Shown here in pieces: positions 52,577 through 61,225 of a stretch of 64,000 nucleotides of DNA (its first letter is position 1; the number at the start of each line of letters is the position of its first letter). The stretch is from Leucobacter sp. OH1287 (GTDB taxonomy: Bacteria > Actinomycetota > Actinomycetes > Actinomycetales > Microbacteriaceae): positions 86,909-150,908 of the forward strand of contig NZ_RQYM01000007.1 in the NCBI RefSeq assembly GCF_003859945.1. The letters are read 5' to 3'. The notes beneath the pieces were generated by a model. That model did no database searches and had not been told where the DNA came from. It worked only from the letters and a program-made list of their open reading frames with translations. A program made the translations under genes and the position numbers.

Positions 52577-52897
52577 TTACAGCCAGAGCGTGACGAGCCT
52601 GAGCAGCCCAACCAGGAAGAGGATCACCAGCGCGCCCGAGAGACTGAACGCAACACGCACAACAAACCCCTCTTTATCGCCGGTTGCCAGCTGTAGAAAG
52701 AAGGTGAACAGCACAGTCACCCCGACCGCGAGCACCGTCCACTCCGCCTGCTCGGCGGGCTCGGCAAAAATCAGCGTTAAAACACCGGTCACAAGCGCGA
52801 GCAGCCAGGTAACGTAGAGGCTCCACTTGTGTGCGATCTTCTTTGGGCCCTCAAACCGCGCGGCAACCTCTGAGACACGGATCTTGTGCATATCCAT
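52577..52897 (-). CDS. Small actinobacterial membrane protein
   Basis: A 106-residue protein with three membrane helices (YVTWLLALVTGVLTLIF, WTVLAVGVTVLFTFFLQLA, VAFSLSGALVILFLVGLLRL) after the soluble start MDMHKIRVSEVAARFEGPKK. It faces ppk across a 72-nt divergent spacer, and TAGACT lies 7 nt before the ATG. The frame can be extended to 53425 only by running antisense through ppk, which is rejected. No family assigned. The gap 52467-52576 to the next gene is GCGGCGG-rich and empty. Confidence 0.65.
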   Translation of the reverse strand: MDMHKIRVSEVAARFEGPKKIAHKWSLYVTWLLALVTGVLTLIFAEPAEQAEWTVLAVGVTVLFTFFLQLATGDKEGFVVRVAFSLSGALVILFLVGLLRLVTLWL

Positions 52898-52969
52898 GCA
52901 ATCTAGTCTAAGCCATAACGCGCTTATCTCTGGGCGACAAACCAGCCAAGAAGTGCGAGAATAGAGTGT

Positions 52970-55072
52970 ATGACGGGTACAGAGCTGGACGTGGAAACCA
53001 AATACTTCGACAGGGAGCTGAGCTGGCTCGCGTTTAATCAGCGAGTGCTTGAGCTCGCTGAGGATCCCGAGACGCCGCTGTTGGAGCGCGCCAACTTCCT
53101 CGCGATTTTCGCCTCCAACCTCGACGAGTTCTTTATGGTTAGGGTTGCCGGTTTGAAGCGCAGAATCGTCACCGGTCTTGCCGTCCCAACCAACATCGGC
53201 CTCTCCCCGACCGCGCTGCTCAGCGAGATCAACAAAACCGCCTACCAGCTGCAATTGCGGCATGCCCGCTGCTTCCAGGAGGAAATCAACCCTGCACTCA
53301 ACGAAGCCGGTGTCAAAATTGTGCAGTGGGAGGATCTTGACGAGGCCGATCAGGCGATCCTCACCGACTACTACGAGTCGCAGATCTACCCGGTTTTGAT
53401 GCCGATGGCGGTGGATCCAGCCCACCCCTTCCCCTATATCTCTGGCCGCACGCTAAACCTCTCGATCAGGGTGCTAAACCCACTCACCGAGAAAGTGGAG
53501 TTTGCGCGTTTGAAGGTGCCTCAGATGCTGCCGCGGTATGTTCGCGTGGATGCCCGCGAGGGCTATGACAGCGTCCGCTTTATTGGTATTGAGGAGCTTA
53601 TCGCTAACCAGCTTGACGGACTGTTCCCGGGAATGCAGGTGATTGACCACCACGTCTTCCGACTGACCCGCAACGAAGACATGGTGATTGAGGAGGATGA
53701 GACGGAGGATCTCATTCAGGCGCTTGAGAAGGAGCTGCTGCGTCGGCGGTTCGGCCCACCGATCAGGCTGGAGATTTCTGACGACATGGACGAGGACACA
53801 ATCGAGCTGCTGGTTAGTGAGCTCGGGATCGACCGGGATCAGGTTTATACACTGCCCGCGCCGCTCGACCTCAGCGGCCTCTTCTCAATCACCGGGATCC
53901 CTCGATCTGACCTGAAATATCACCCGCACATCCCGGTTACCGCGCCCGCTTTCGCACCGACCGGTTCAAACGAGGCGCCCGATATTTTCGCCGAGATTTC
54001 CAGGCGGGAGCTGCTGGTCCACCACCCCTACGAGTCGTTCTCAACAACGGTGCAGGCGTTTATTGAGCAGGCGGCGGCGGATCCAAACGTCCTCGCGATC
54101 AAACAAACCCTCTACCGCACCTCCGGCGATAGCCCGGTGGTTGCGGCGCTGATTAGGGCTGCGGAGGCTGGTAAACAGGTGCTCGCCCTGGTTGAGGTGA
54201 AGGCGCGGTTTGATGAGGCCGCGAACATCAGCTGGGCGCGCAAGCTGGAGCAGGCGGGTGTGCACGTGGTTTACGGTCTGGTCGGGTTAAAAACCCACTG
54301 TAAGCTTGTGCACGTGATCCGCAGCGAGGGTAACGAGCTGGTGCACTACTGTCACATCGGAACCGGTAACTACAACCCGAAAACCAGCCGCATCTACGAG
54401 GATTTTGGGCTTTTCACCGCCTCCGCTGAGGTTGGTAAGGACGTTACCAGGCTGTTTAACGTGCTCTCCGGCTTCGCCATTGAAACCCACTATGACCGCT
54501 TGCTTGTGGCGCCGCTACAGCTGCGCGCGGGTCTGCTCTCGAGGATTAACGCGGAGGCTGAGAAGGCGCGGGCGGGTAAACCTGCGCGGGTGCAGATTAA
54601 GTGCAACTCGATGGTTGACGAAAAGATTATTGACGCGCTCTATGAGGCGAGCTGCGCGGGTGTTGAGATTGATATCTGGGTGCGTGGCATCTGTTCGATC
54701 CGCGCACAGATTCCGGGGCTCAGCGAGAATATTCGGGTGAGGAGTGTGCTAGGCAGGTATCTGGAGCACTCCCGCATTTTCGCGTTCGGCGTTGGTGAGG
54801 ATCGCGAGGTCTATATTGGCAGCGCTGATCTGATGCACCGCAACCTGGATCGCCGCATCGAGGTGCTGGTGAGGATCGACTCAGCCGACCATCTCTCCCG
54901 CATCGACACCTTCTTCTCATACGCTTTCAGCGGTGAAGCATCCACCTGGGAGCTTTTGCTGGACAACACCTGGCAGCGCCACACCGTGTTTGCGGACGGC
55001 ACTAGAATGCCTGACCTGCAGGATATGGTGATGGAGAACCGTACCGAGGCTCGATCGAAACGGCGGCGATAG
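52970..55072 (+). CDS. ppk: Polyphosphate kinase 1
   Basis: Reversible polymerisation of ATP gamma-phosphate into polyphosphate, 700 residues. FDRELSWLAFNQRVLELAED is the Ppk1 N-terminus. IKQTLYRTSGDSPVVAALIR and VELVEVKARFDEAANISWAR-type (LALVEVKARFDEAANISWAR) blocks lie in the catalytic part, with KTHCKLVHVIR (autophosphorylated His region) and GTGNYNPKTSRIYEDFG after it. The second His motif is YIGSADLMHRNLDRRIEVLV. Directly coupled to mutT1 by a one-base overlap, as in many Actinobacteria. Confidence 0.97.
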   Translation: MTGTELDVETKYFDRELSWLAFNQRVLELAEDPETPLLERANFLAIFASNLDEFFMVRVAGLKRRIVTGLAVPTNIGLSPTALLSEINKTAYQLQLRHARCFQEEINPALNEAGVKIVQWEDLDEADQAILTDYYESQIYPVLMPMAVDPAHPFPYISGRTLNLSIRVLNPLTEKVEFARLKVPQMLPRYVRVDAREGYDSVRFIGIEELIANQLDGLFPGMQVIDHHVFRLTRNEDMVIEEDETEDLIQALEKELLRRRFGPPIRLEISDDMDEDTIELLVSELGIDRDQVYTLPAPLDLSGLFSITGIPRSDLKYHPHIPVTAPAFAPTGSNEAPDIFAEISRRELLVHHPYESFSTTVQAFIEQAAADPNVLAIKQTLYRTSGDSPVVAALIRAAEAGKQVLALVEVKARFDEAANISWARKLEQAGVHVVYGLVGLKTHCKLVHVIRSEGNELVHYCHIGTGNYNPKTSRIYEDFGLFTASAEVGKDVTRLFNVLSGFAIETHYDRLLVAPLQLRAGLLSRINAEAEKARAGKPARVQIKCNSMVDEKIIDALYEASCAGVEIDIWVRGICSIRAQIPGLSENIRVRSVLGRYLEHSRIFAFGVGEDREVYIGSADLMHRNLDRRIEVLVRIDSADHLSRIDTFFSYAFSGEASTWELLLDNTWQRHTVFADGTRMPDLQDMVMENRTEARSKRRR

Positions 55073-56043
55073 TGGAAGAGGTTTACGCAGCCGGCACTGT
55101 TCCCTGGCGAAAGGTGAAAACAAAAGGCGGCAAAAAGCAGGTGCAGGTGCTGCTTGTTTATCGCGCCAAATACGCCGACTGGTCTTTCCCGAAGGGGAAG
55201 CTGGATCCCGAGGAAACACTCGCGGCGGCGGCTGTCCGTGAAACCTACGAGGAGACGGGGCTGCGGGTTTCGCTCGGCTGTAACCTCGGCAAAATCGAGT
55301 ACCGGGTGAGCGGCGGCAGACAAAAAACCGTGCAGTACTGGGCTGCGCGGGCAACCAAAACCTCGGCGCTGAAACATTTTCAGCCGAATGACGAGATCGC
55401 CCAGATCCGCTGGCTGAGCCTGAAAAAGGCGGCGAAACAGCTCAGCTATGCGCGCGACCGGGAACTGCTTGGCGTGTTTAAGTCGCTGGTTGCGCACAAG
55501 AAACTCGACACCTTCGCGGTTGTGCTGCTCAGGCACGCCAAGGCGGAGCCGCGCGGCACCGCCTACCCGGTTGACAGTAAACGGCCGCTCGACGATTTCG
55601 GTGCCTATCAAGCGCAGGCTATTGTTGCACAGCTGCGTGCCTTCAAACCGAAACACCTGATAACCTCCGACGCGAAACGCTGCCGCGCGACAATTACCCC
55701 GCTCGCCTACAGGCTGCACCGCTCCCCCGACATTTGCGCGGCAATCAGCCAGGACACCTGGGACACCGGCGATCTCAGCCAGCTGCAGGAGATCGTACAG
55801 GAGGTGCTTAACTCACAAGAGAATACGCTGCTCTGCTCACACCGGCCGGTGCTGCCGGATATTGCCCGCGAGTTTGCGCTGCAAACCCGCACCCCCGTTG
55901 GCAAGTACCTGGACGCGATTGCGACGCTGCCGCCCGCCGGTTTTGCGGTGCTGCACATCACCCGTCGCAAACGGCCCCAGCTGGTTAGCGTCGAAAGCTA
56001 CCCGCTGAAATACGGGGGCGGATCCGCTCAAAACAAGAATTAA
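55072..56043 (+). CDS. mutT1: MutT1-type Nudix hydrolase with histidine-phosphatase domain
   Basis: A two-domain 323-residue protein. The N-terminal Nudix domain carries GKLDPEETLAAAAVRETYEE followed by TG, the full GX5EX7REUXEEXGU box. The C-terminal part is a histidine phosphatase opening with VVLLRHAKAEP and containing a later CSHRPVLPDI motif. Mycobacterial MutT1 removes 8-oxo-dGTP and 8-oxo-GTP and degrades diadenosine polyphosphates. The GTG start overlaps the ppk stop codon by one base (TAGTG). Confidence 0.92.
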   Translation: MEEVYAAGTVPWRKVKTKGGKKQVQVLLVYRAKYADWSFPKGKLDPEETLAAAAVRETYEETGLRVSLGCNLGKIEYRVSGGRQKTVQYWAARATKTSALKHFQPNDEIAQIRWLSLKKAAKQLSYARDRELLGVFKSLVAHKKLDTFAVVLLRHAKAEPRGTAYPVDSKRPLDDFGAYQAQAIVAQLRAFKPKHLITSDAKRCRATITPLAYRLHRSPDICAAISQDTWDTGDLSQLQEIVQEVLNSQENTLLCSHRPVLPDIAREFALQTRTPVGKYLDAIATLPPAGFAVLHITRRKRPQLVSVESYPLKYGGGSAQNKN

Positions 56044-56049
56044 CCTGCC

Positions 56050-56079
56050 GTTTACCGTGTGGCTGATTACCGGTTAACT
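56050..56079 (+). promoter_or_regulatory. Possible phosphate-response (PhoP/RegX3-like) site before pstS
   Basis: GTTTACC (56050), GATTACC (56065) and GTTAACT (56073) resemble spaced direct repeats of the GTTCACC type used by actinobacterial phosphate regulators. The spacing is irregular, so this is a weak candidate. Confidence 0.25.
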
Positions 56080-56127
56080 GCACGGCATAGTGTTACTTAC
56101 GAAGCGTCACGAGAGAAATGGACACTA

Positions 56128-57222
56128 ATGCGTATCAACAATCTTTTGAAAGTATCAGCAACCTGCGGTATTGCGGCTCTCGCCCTGACAGCCTGCGCGG
56201 CGAACGAGTCAACCGGCGGCGACGAGCAGGGATCCGGCAACCTCAGCGGTGAGCTGATCGGTTCGGGTGCGTCCTCCCAGGGTTCTGCGCAGGAGGCGTG
56301 GATTTCAGGTTTCCAGACTCAGCACGAGGGTGTCACCGTTAACTACGATCCGGCAGGATCCGGTAACGGGCGTGAAACCTTCCAGGCGGGTGCGAGCGCG
56401 TTTGCTGGCTCTGACCGCGCCTTCAAACTTGAGGAGATCAGCGACGGCGAGTTCGCCGCCTGCAAACCGGGCAGCGCAATCGTCGAGTTCCCCGCATATA
56501 TCTCCCCGATCGCGGTGGTTTTCAACCTGCCGGGTATCGACGAACTGCAGCTTGACGCGGCCACCGTCGCCAAGATTTTCAGCGGTCAGATCACGGTTTG
56601 GAACGACCCCGCGATTGCTTCACAGAACCTGGGCGTTGACCTGCCAGACACCACAATCAATCCGGTACACCGCTCAGACAAGTCGGGAACAACCGAGAAC
56701 TTCACCGACTATCTCACCGCTGCAGCCCCAGCCGAGTGGACCGCGGGAGCTGTTGAGGAGTGGCCAAAGGAGCTAGGCGGCGAGGCTGCGCAGCAGACCT
56801 CCGGTATGATCTCAGCGGTTGAGAACGGTTCGGGCGCGATCGGTTACGCTGATGCGTCACGCGCCGGTGACCTCGGCAAGGTGAAGATCAAGGTTGGCGA
56901 CAACTACATCGCCTACTCCCCGGAGGCTGCGGCGGCGGTTGTTGACGCCTCACAGCCCGAGGCGGATCGGAAAGACAGCGACCTGGCTATCACCCTGGAT
57001 CGCACCAGCAACGCCGAGGGTGTCTACCCGATTGTGCTCGTCAGCTACCTGATCGGCTGCGAGGAATACCAGTCCGCTGACAACGCGAAGCTCGTAAAAG
57101 AGTACTTCGGTTACGTTGCCAGCGAGGAGGGCCAGAAGCAGGCGGCGGAGGCAGCCGGCAGCGCGCCACTGTCTGCGGAGCTGAGCGAGAAGATCCAGGG
57201 CATTATCGCCAAGATCAAGTAG
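56128..57222 (+). CDS. pstS: Phosphate-binding lipoprotein PstS
   Basis: High-affinity phosphate receptor, 364 residues. Lipobox ALTAC gives a lipidated Cys23. LIGSGASSQGSAQEAWI, YDPAGSGNGRETFQAG (phosphate-binding SGxGxG), FAGSDRAF and VHRSDKSGTTENFTDYL are all present. The ATG at 56128 (MRINNLLKV) gives a proper signal; a longer frame to 56059 does not. It opens the pst operon after ppk-mutT1. Confidence 0.96.
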   Translation: MRINNLLKVSATCGIAALALTACAANESTGGDEQGSGNLSGELIGSGASSQGSAQEAWISGFQTQHEGVTVNYDPAGSGNGRETFQAGASAFAGSDRAFKLEEISDGEFAACKPGSAIVEFPAYISPIAVVFNLPGIDELQLDAATVAKIFSGQITVWNDPAIASQNLGVDLPDTTINPVHRSDKSGTTENFTDYLTAAAPAEWTAGAVEEWPKELGGEAAQQTSGMISAVENGSGAIGYADASRAGDLGKVKIKVGDNYIAYSPEAAAAVVDASQPEADRKDSDLAITLDRTSNAEGVYPIVLVSYLIGCEEYQSADNAKLVKEYFGYVASEEGQKQAAEAAGSAPLSAELSEKIQGIIAKIK

Positions 57223-57272
57223 GCTCACGCCACCCCTAAGCCACCTAGAAACTAAAGCAGGCGGAATACACA

Positions 57273-58229
57273 GTGCAAACAGCAGCTCAAAAGCAACAGC
57301 CGCAGCAGGCTCACCGCCTCGGTGACTTGTTGTTTAGCCGGTCAGCGGTTTTTGCCGGCGCGATGATTATGGTCGCCCTGGCGGCTGTCGCGATCTTCCT
57401 GATCCTCCGTAGCATCCCAGCGTTCTTCGCCGACAGCACCTTGGCGAGCATTCTGGAGAGTGACTTTCTCAGCTATGTCACACCGCTGATCTTCGGCACC
57501 GTCTGGGCGGCGGCGCTGGCGCTGCTGATCGCCTTCCCCCTGGCGATCGGTATCGCGCTGTTCATCTCCCACTATGCTCCGCGCAAGCTCGCATCACTGC
57601 TCGGCTATGTTGTTGACCTGCTGGCCGCGGTTCCGAGCGTTGTTTTCGGTCTCTGGGGTATCGGCGTTCTCGCGCCGATGGTGCAGCCGTTCTACGCCTG
57701 GCTTAACGAAAACCTCGGGAGTGTGCCGGTGCTGTCGCTGCTGTTCGGTGGCCAGGTCAGCGGCACCGGCCGCACAATCCTGACGGCGGCGCTGGTGCTC
57801 GCGGTTATGATCCTGCCGATTATGACGGCGATCTGCCGCGAGGTGTTCCTGCAAACCCCGGTTTTGCACGAGGAGGCGGCGCTCGCGCTCGGCGCAACCC
57901 GCTGGGAGATGATCCGCCTCGCCGTGCTGCCGTTCGGCCGCGCCGGTATGGTCTCCGCGGCAATGCTCGGGCTCGGTCGCGCACTCGGTGAAACCATGGC
58001 GGTTGCGATGGTGCTCTCCGCAACCGGCGTGATCTCGCTGGAGCTTTTGACCGCCGAAAACCCCTCAACTATCGCCGCCAATATCGCGCTCAGCTTCCCT
58101 GAGGCGTACGGCACGAACGTTAACGTCCTGATAGCAACCGGCCTGATCCTGTTTGTCGCAACCCTGCTGGTTAATGCCCTGGCGCGCTGGATCGTTTCAC
58201 GCCGCAAAGAGTTCTCGGGAGCCAACTAA
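57273..58229 (+). CDS. pstC: Phosphate ABC transporter permease PstC
   Basis: Integral membrane subunit, 318 residues with six helices. AAVPSVVFGLWGIGVLAPMV and the coupling loop HEEAALALGATRWEMIRLAV followed by GRALGETMAVAMV are standard PstC features. GTG start; the stop overlaps the pstA ATG by one base. Confidence 0.95.
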   Translation: MQTAAQKQQPQQAHRLGDLLFSRSAVFAGAMIMVALAAVAIFLILRSIPAFFADSTLASILESDFLSYVTPLIFGTVWAAALALLIAFPLAIGIALFISHYAPRKLASLLGYVVDLLAAVPSVVFGLWGIGVLAPMVQPFYAWLNENLGSVPVLSLLFGGQVSGTGRTILTAALVLAVMILPIMTAICREVFLQTPVLHEEAALALGATRWEMIRLAVLPFGRAGMVSAAMLGLGRALGETMAVAMVLSATGVISLELLTAENPSTIAANIALSFPEAYGTNVNVLIATGLILFVATLLVNALARWIVSRRKEFSGAN

Positions 58230-59305
58230 TGCACGTTAAAACAGTCTCCAGCACAGACAAGGTGTTTGCGGGTAACCGCCTGCAGCGCTGGGCTCCCTGG
58301 GTTGTCCTGGGTGGATCCGCAATCGCCGCCTCGCTTATTATGGGGCTCTTGGCAGCCGCCGCCGGCAACGGCTTCTCAATCGCCGGTGCGGTCGCACTGA
58401 CGGCGCTTCTCTACACCTCGATGATCACCGTGCTCTCGGCGGTTGTTGAGGGGCGCAGGCAGGCGACGGATCGCTTCATCACCGCGCTTGTTTCGATCGC
58501 GTTCATCATCGCGGTGCTGCCGCTTGTGTCGGTTGCCTCGGAGGTGATCTCGAACGGGCTGGCGCGTTTCGACGCCGAGTTCTTCAGCTCCTCAATGCGC
58601 AATATCACCGGTGAGGGCGGTGGTGCACTGCACGCGATGGTTGGCACGCTGCTGATCACGCTCGCGGCAACCGTGATCGCGGTGCCGTTCGGGCTGCTGA
58701 CCGCAATCTACCTGGTTGAGTACGGGAAAGGGCGGATGGCGAAGATCATCACCTTCCTGGTTGATGTGATGACCGGTATCCCCTCGATTGTTGCGGGCCT
58801 GTTCGCCTACGCGGTGTTTGCGATATTCTTCGGCCCCGGCGTGCGAATGGGTATTGTTGGCGCGGTTGCTTTAACCGTGCTGATGGTGCCGGTGATTGTC
58901 CGCTCCTGTGAGGAGATGCTGCGGCTTGTACCAAACGAGCTGCGTGAGGCATCGTACGCGCTCGGTGTGCCCAAGTGGCTGACCATTCTAAAGGTTGTTT
59001 TGCCGACTGCGCTGGCCGGTATCACAACCGGTGTTGTGCTCGCGATTGCGCGCGTTATCGGTGAAACAGCGCCGCTGTTAATCACCGCCGGGTTTACCGC
59101 GAGCATGAACTACAACCTGTTTGACGGCAGAATGCAGTCACTGCCGGTTTATGTTTACACGCAGTACACCAACCAGGGTAACCCTGTTTTCGCGTTCCTG
59201 GATCGAGCCTGGGCTGCCGCGCTCGCCCTGATTCTGATCGTGATGCTGCTCAACCTGCTGGCGCGGCTGATCACCAGAAAGTTCGCCCCCAAAACGGCTC
59301 GCTAG
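58229..59305 (+). CDS. pstA: Phosphate ABC transporter permease PstA
   Basis: Second permease, 358 residues, with an extra pair of N-terminal helices before the usual six. IYLVEYGKGRMAKIITFLVD with VMTGIPSIVAGLFAY, and the coupling loop ELREASYALGVPKWLTILKV with ARVIGETAPLLITAGF, identify PstA. It is translationally coupled to pstC. Confidence 0.95.
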   Translation: MHVKTVSSTDKVFAGNRLQRWAPWVVLGGSAIAASLIMGLLAAAAGNGFSIAGAVALTALLYTSMITVLSAVVEGRRQATDRFITALVSIAFIIAVLPLVSVASEVISNGLARFDAEFFSSSMRNITGEGGGALHAMVGTLLITLAATVIAVPFGLLTAIYLVEYGKGRMAKIITFLVDVMTGIPSIVAGLFAYAVFAIFFGPGVRMGIVGAVALTVLMVPVIVRSCEEMLRLVPNELREASYALGVPKWLTILKVVLPTALAGITTGVVLAIARVIGETAPLLITAGFTASMNYNLFDGRMQSLPVYVYTQYTNQGNPVFAFLDRAWAAALALILIVMLLNLLARLITRKFAPKTAR

Positions 59306-59350
59306 CTAGCGGGCAGCGCAGAAAACGGATCCACCAGCAAAGAAGGCAAA

Positions 59351-60130
59351 ATGTCAAAGCGTATCGAAATCAAAAACCTGAACGTCTACTACGGCAAGTT
59401 CCTCGCGGTTTCAGACATTGAGATGGATATTGAACCGCGCTCCGTAACCGCGTTCATCGGCCCCTCCGGCTGCGGCAAGTCGACGCTGCTGCGCACCCTC
59501 AACCGGATGCACGAGGTGATCCCGGGTGCGAGCGTCAGCGGCGAGGTGCTGCTCGACGGCGAAGATCTTTACGGCGCCGGGGTGGACCCGGTGCTCGTGC
59601 GCAGACAGGTTGGTATGGTGTTCCAGCGCCCCAACCCCTTCCCCACCATGTCGATCCGCGAGAATGTGCTCGCCGGTGTGCGCCTCAACAACCGGAAACT
59701 GTCCAAGTCTGACGCGGACGAGCTGGTCGAGAAGTCGCTGCGCGGCGCGAACCTGTGGCGGGAGGTGCGGGATCGGCTCGACAAGCCCGGATCCGGTCTC
59801 TCCGGTGGTCAGCAGCAGCGTCTTTGCATTGCCCGCGCGATCGCGGTGTCACCCGATGTGCTGCTGATGGACGAGCCCTGCTCGGCGCTGGATCCGATCT
59901 CAACGCTCGCGATTGAGGACCTGATCGAGGAGCTGAAGCGCGAGTACACGATTGTGATTGTCACGCACAATATGCAGCAGGCGTCGCGTGTGTCAGACAA
60001 GACCGCGTTCTTCAACATCGCAGGAACCGGCGAACCCGGCAAGCTGATCGAGTACAACGACACCAAGACGATCTTCTCAACGCCGTCTGTGAAGGCGACC
60101 GAGGACTACGTCTCGGGTCGCTTCGGCTAA
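59351..60130 (+). CDS. pstB: Phosphate ABC transporter ATPase PstB
   Basis: ATPase of the phosphate importer, 259 residues. Walker [10 protein letters not shown] at 37-45, the PstB-specific [21 protein letters not shown]-loop [13 protein letters not shown], signature LSGGQQQRL, Walker [16 protein letters not shown] and switch [13 protein letters not shown] are visible. It starts 45 nt after pstA. Confidence 0.96.
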   Translation: MSKRIEIKNLNVYYGKFLAVSDIEMDIEPRSVTAFIGPSGCGKSTLLRTLNRMHEVIPGASVSGEVLLDGEDLYGAGVDPVLVRRQVGMVFQRPNPFPTMSIRENVLAGVRLNNRKLSKSDADELVEKSLRGANLWREVRDRLDKPGSGLSGGQQQRLCIARAIAVSPDVLLMDEPCSALDPISTLAIEDLIEELKREYTIVIVTHNMQQASRVSDKTAFFNIAGTGEPGKLIEYNDTKTIFSTPSVKATEDYVSGRFG

Positions 60131-60168
60131 ACACCGCGGTTTTAAGGTTTTGCCGGTAGAATTGCCTC

Positions 60169-60798
60169 ATGAGTGCTGTATTTCATCGCCCAGTGAAACT
60201 CCCCGGCAGCGCCTTCGACTATCACGTCGGCGGCGAGGATCCGAGCGATGCCCACCAGGTTGCGCAGGCAACGGCTTGGGCGCTCTTACACCGGGTGCGT
60301 GAGGGGGCGGATCCGGCCACTGTCTCGCGGGTTTTAGCGCACGCCGCAAACAACGGCATCGACGATATTGCGGAGGTTTGGGCGGATTCGCACCGTAGTT
60401 CCCTCGCCGGGATTCTCTGGCGGCTCTATCTTGTTCACACCGCAACGGCACAAAACTCACAGCAGCACGCCGACCTTTTCCAGTACGGCCTGAACGTCAG
60501 CCCGAGCGCTGAACAGGTTGTTGCGGGGCTCAGCACCCCGATCACCCCGGAGGCGATGCGGGATTTGTGTTCGACGATTCTGCGCGGTGTTTTCAGCGGT
60601 GATTTTGCCGCTGCTCTCGACCGCGCCTGGGCTTACTGCAGGCTCATCTCACTCGGGGCTGCGCAGTTGGCGGATCAGCGTGAAACCGACAGCGAGGAGC
60701 ACGCTCGCGCGCTCACAACAAAGTCTCTGCGCTATCAGGAGTTCGCCGCGGACTTCCGCGCCGCCGCCGCTCTCTGGCGAGCCGGTAAGCTCGACTAG
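60169..60798 (+). CDS. Conserved hypothetical protein downstream of pstB
   Basis: A 209-residue soluble helical protein, 38 nt after pstB and in the same direction. It begins MSAVFHRPVKLPGSAFDYHV and has ADPATVSRVLAHAANNGIDD and AEVWADSHRSSLAGILWRLY. I recall similar proteins in Microbacteriaceae, sometimes mislabelled as RNA polymerase subunits, but no domain or motif explains the function. Position suggests a link with phosphate supply. Confidence 0.7.
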   Translation: MSAVFHRPVKLPGSAFDYHVGGEDPSDAHQVAQATAWALLHRVREGADPATVSRVLAHAANNGIDDIAEVWADSHRSSLAGILWRLYLVHTATAQNSQQHADLFQYGLNVSPSAEQVVAGLSTPITPEAMRDLCSTILRGVFSGDFAAALDRAWAYCRLISLGAAQLADQRETDSEEHARALTTKSLRYQEFAADFRAAAALWRAGKLD

Positions 60799-60929
60799 CC
60801 AGTGAGCTGTTCCTGCCGGACCAGCGGGTTTTTCTGGGGCGGATCCCCTGTCTGCCGTTGCGAGGCTGTTTCTGGGGCGGCTAGCCTGTGTCGCTCAGGC
60901 AAAGGTCAGTTTGTGCGGATACTATTTAT
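60799..60929. other. Intergenic stretch with no gene
   Basis: The 427-nt gap before the S8 protease gene starts here. This first part holds TTTCTGGGGCGG-type repeats (about 60831 and 60870) and a likely promoter just before 60930 (TTGTGC around 60911, TATTTA or TATAT around 60924-60931). No coding region is supported. Confidence 0.4.
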
Positions 60930-61013
60930 ATGCCGAGCCGTCGGTAACCCCGGGCTCCAAATTTAGCCGCTTTGAGCGGACCTCACGCCGAGAGGCGTTC
61001 CACGGCTCGGTAT
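60930..61013 (+). ncRNA. Structured 5' leader element of unknown class
   Basis: ATGCCGAGCCGT (60930-60941) pairs with ACGGCTCGGTAT (61002-61013), 12 bp with one G-U. The enclosed 60 nt hold CCGC-TTTGA-GCGG (60967-60979) and ACGCC-GAGA-GGCGT (60985-60998), the latter closed by a GNRA tetraloop. A possible small CGG/CCG hairpin comes first. This is a multibranch architecture like a riboswitch or cis-regulatory RNA. I cannot match it to a known class. It lies about 210 nt upstream of the S8 protease. Confidence 0.5.
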
Positions 61014-61139
61014 CTAAGCTTTACTCAAACACTCAACCTAAGCTTTAAGCTTCTTTGCCGTGTTTTAGCGGGTTTTTGGGTTTGTTTCAGCAGTGTTTTG
61101 CGAAGCTACGCAAACAAGACTATTTTAGTTATTGGGAAA

Positions 61140-61198
61140 TACCGCTTGAGCGGTAGCTTTAGCCGCCAGTCGGCTTTTCGCTGCCCGACCTGGCAGCG
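61140..61198 (+). promoter_or_regulatory. Three consecutive hairpins just before the S8 protease start
   Basis: TACCGC-TTGA-GCGGTA (61140-61155), AGCCG-CCAGT-CGGCT (61161-61175, followed by TTT) and CGCTGCC-CGACCT-GGCAGCG (61179-61198) lie in tandem, ending 27 nt before the ATG. The first copies the CCGC/GCGG hairpin at 60967, so alternate pairing between the two sites is possible. CTAAGCTTTA repeats at 61014 and 61038 in between. Confidence 0.5.
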
Positions 61199-61225
61199 CC
61201 TCATCAAAGCAGAAAAGAGGGAAAT

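Noticed and set aside
52577..53425. Extending the small membrane protein to 282 residues
   Set aside because: The extra N-terminal part runs antisense through ppk and its own promoter region; the ATG at 52897 has a -10 element at leaderless spacing.
55443..55719. Minus-strand frames opposite ppk, mutT1 and pst genes
   Set aside because: They lie wholly antisense to clear enzyme genes and encode Arg/Ala/Gly-rich sequence typical of shadow frames.
60930..60960. Resemblance of CCGTCGGTAACCCCGGG to the 3' part of the c-di-AMP (ydaO) riboswitch
   Set aside because: The other conserved blocks of that riboswitch are not found upstream, and a promoter-like sequence lies directly before this stretch, so the element would be incomplete.
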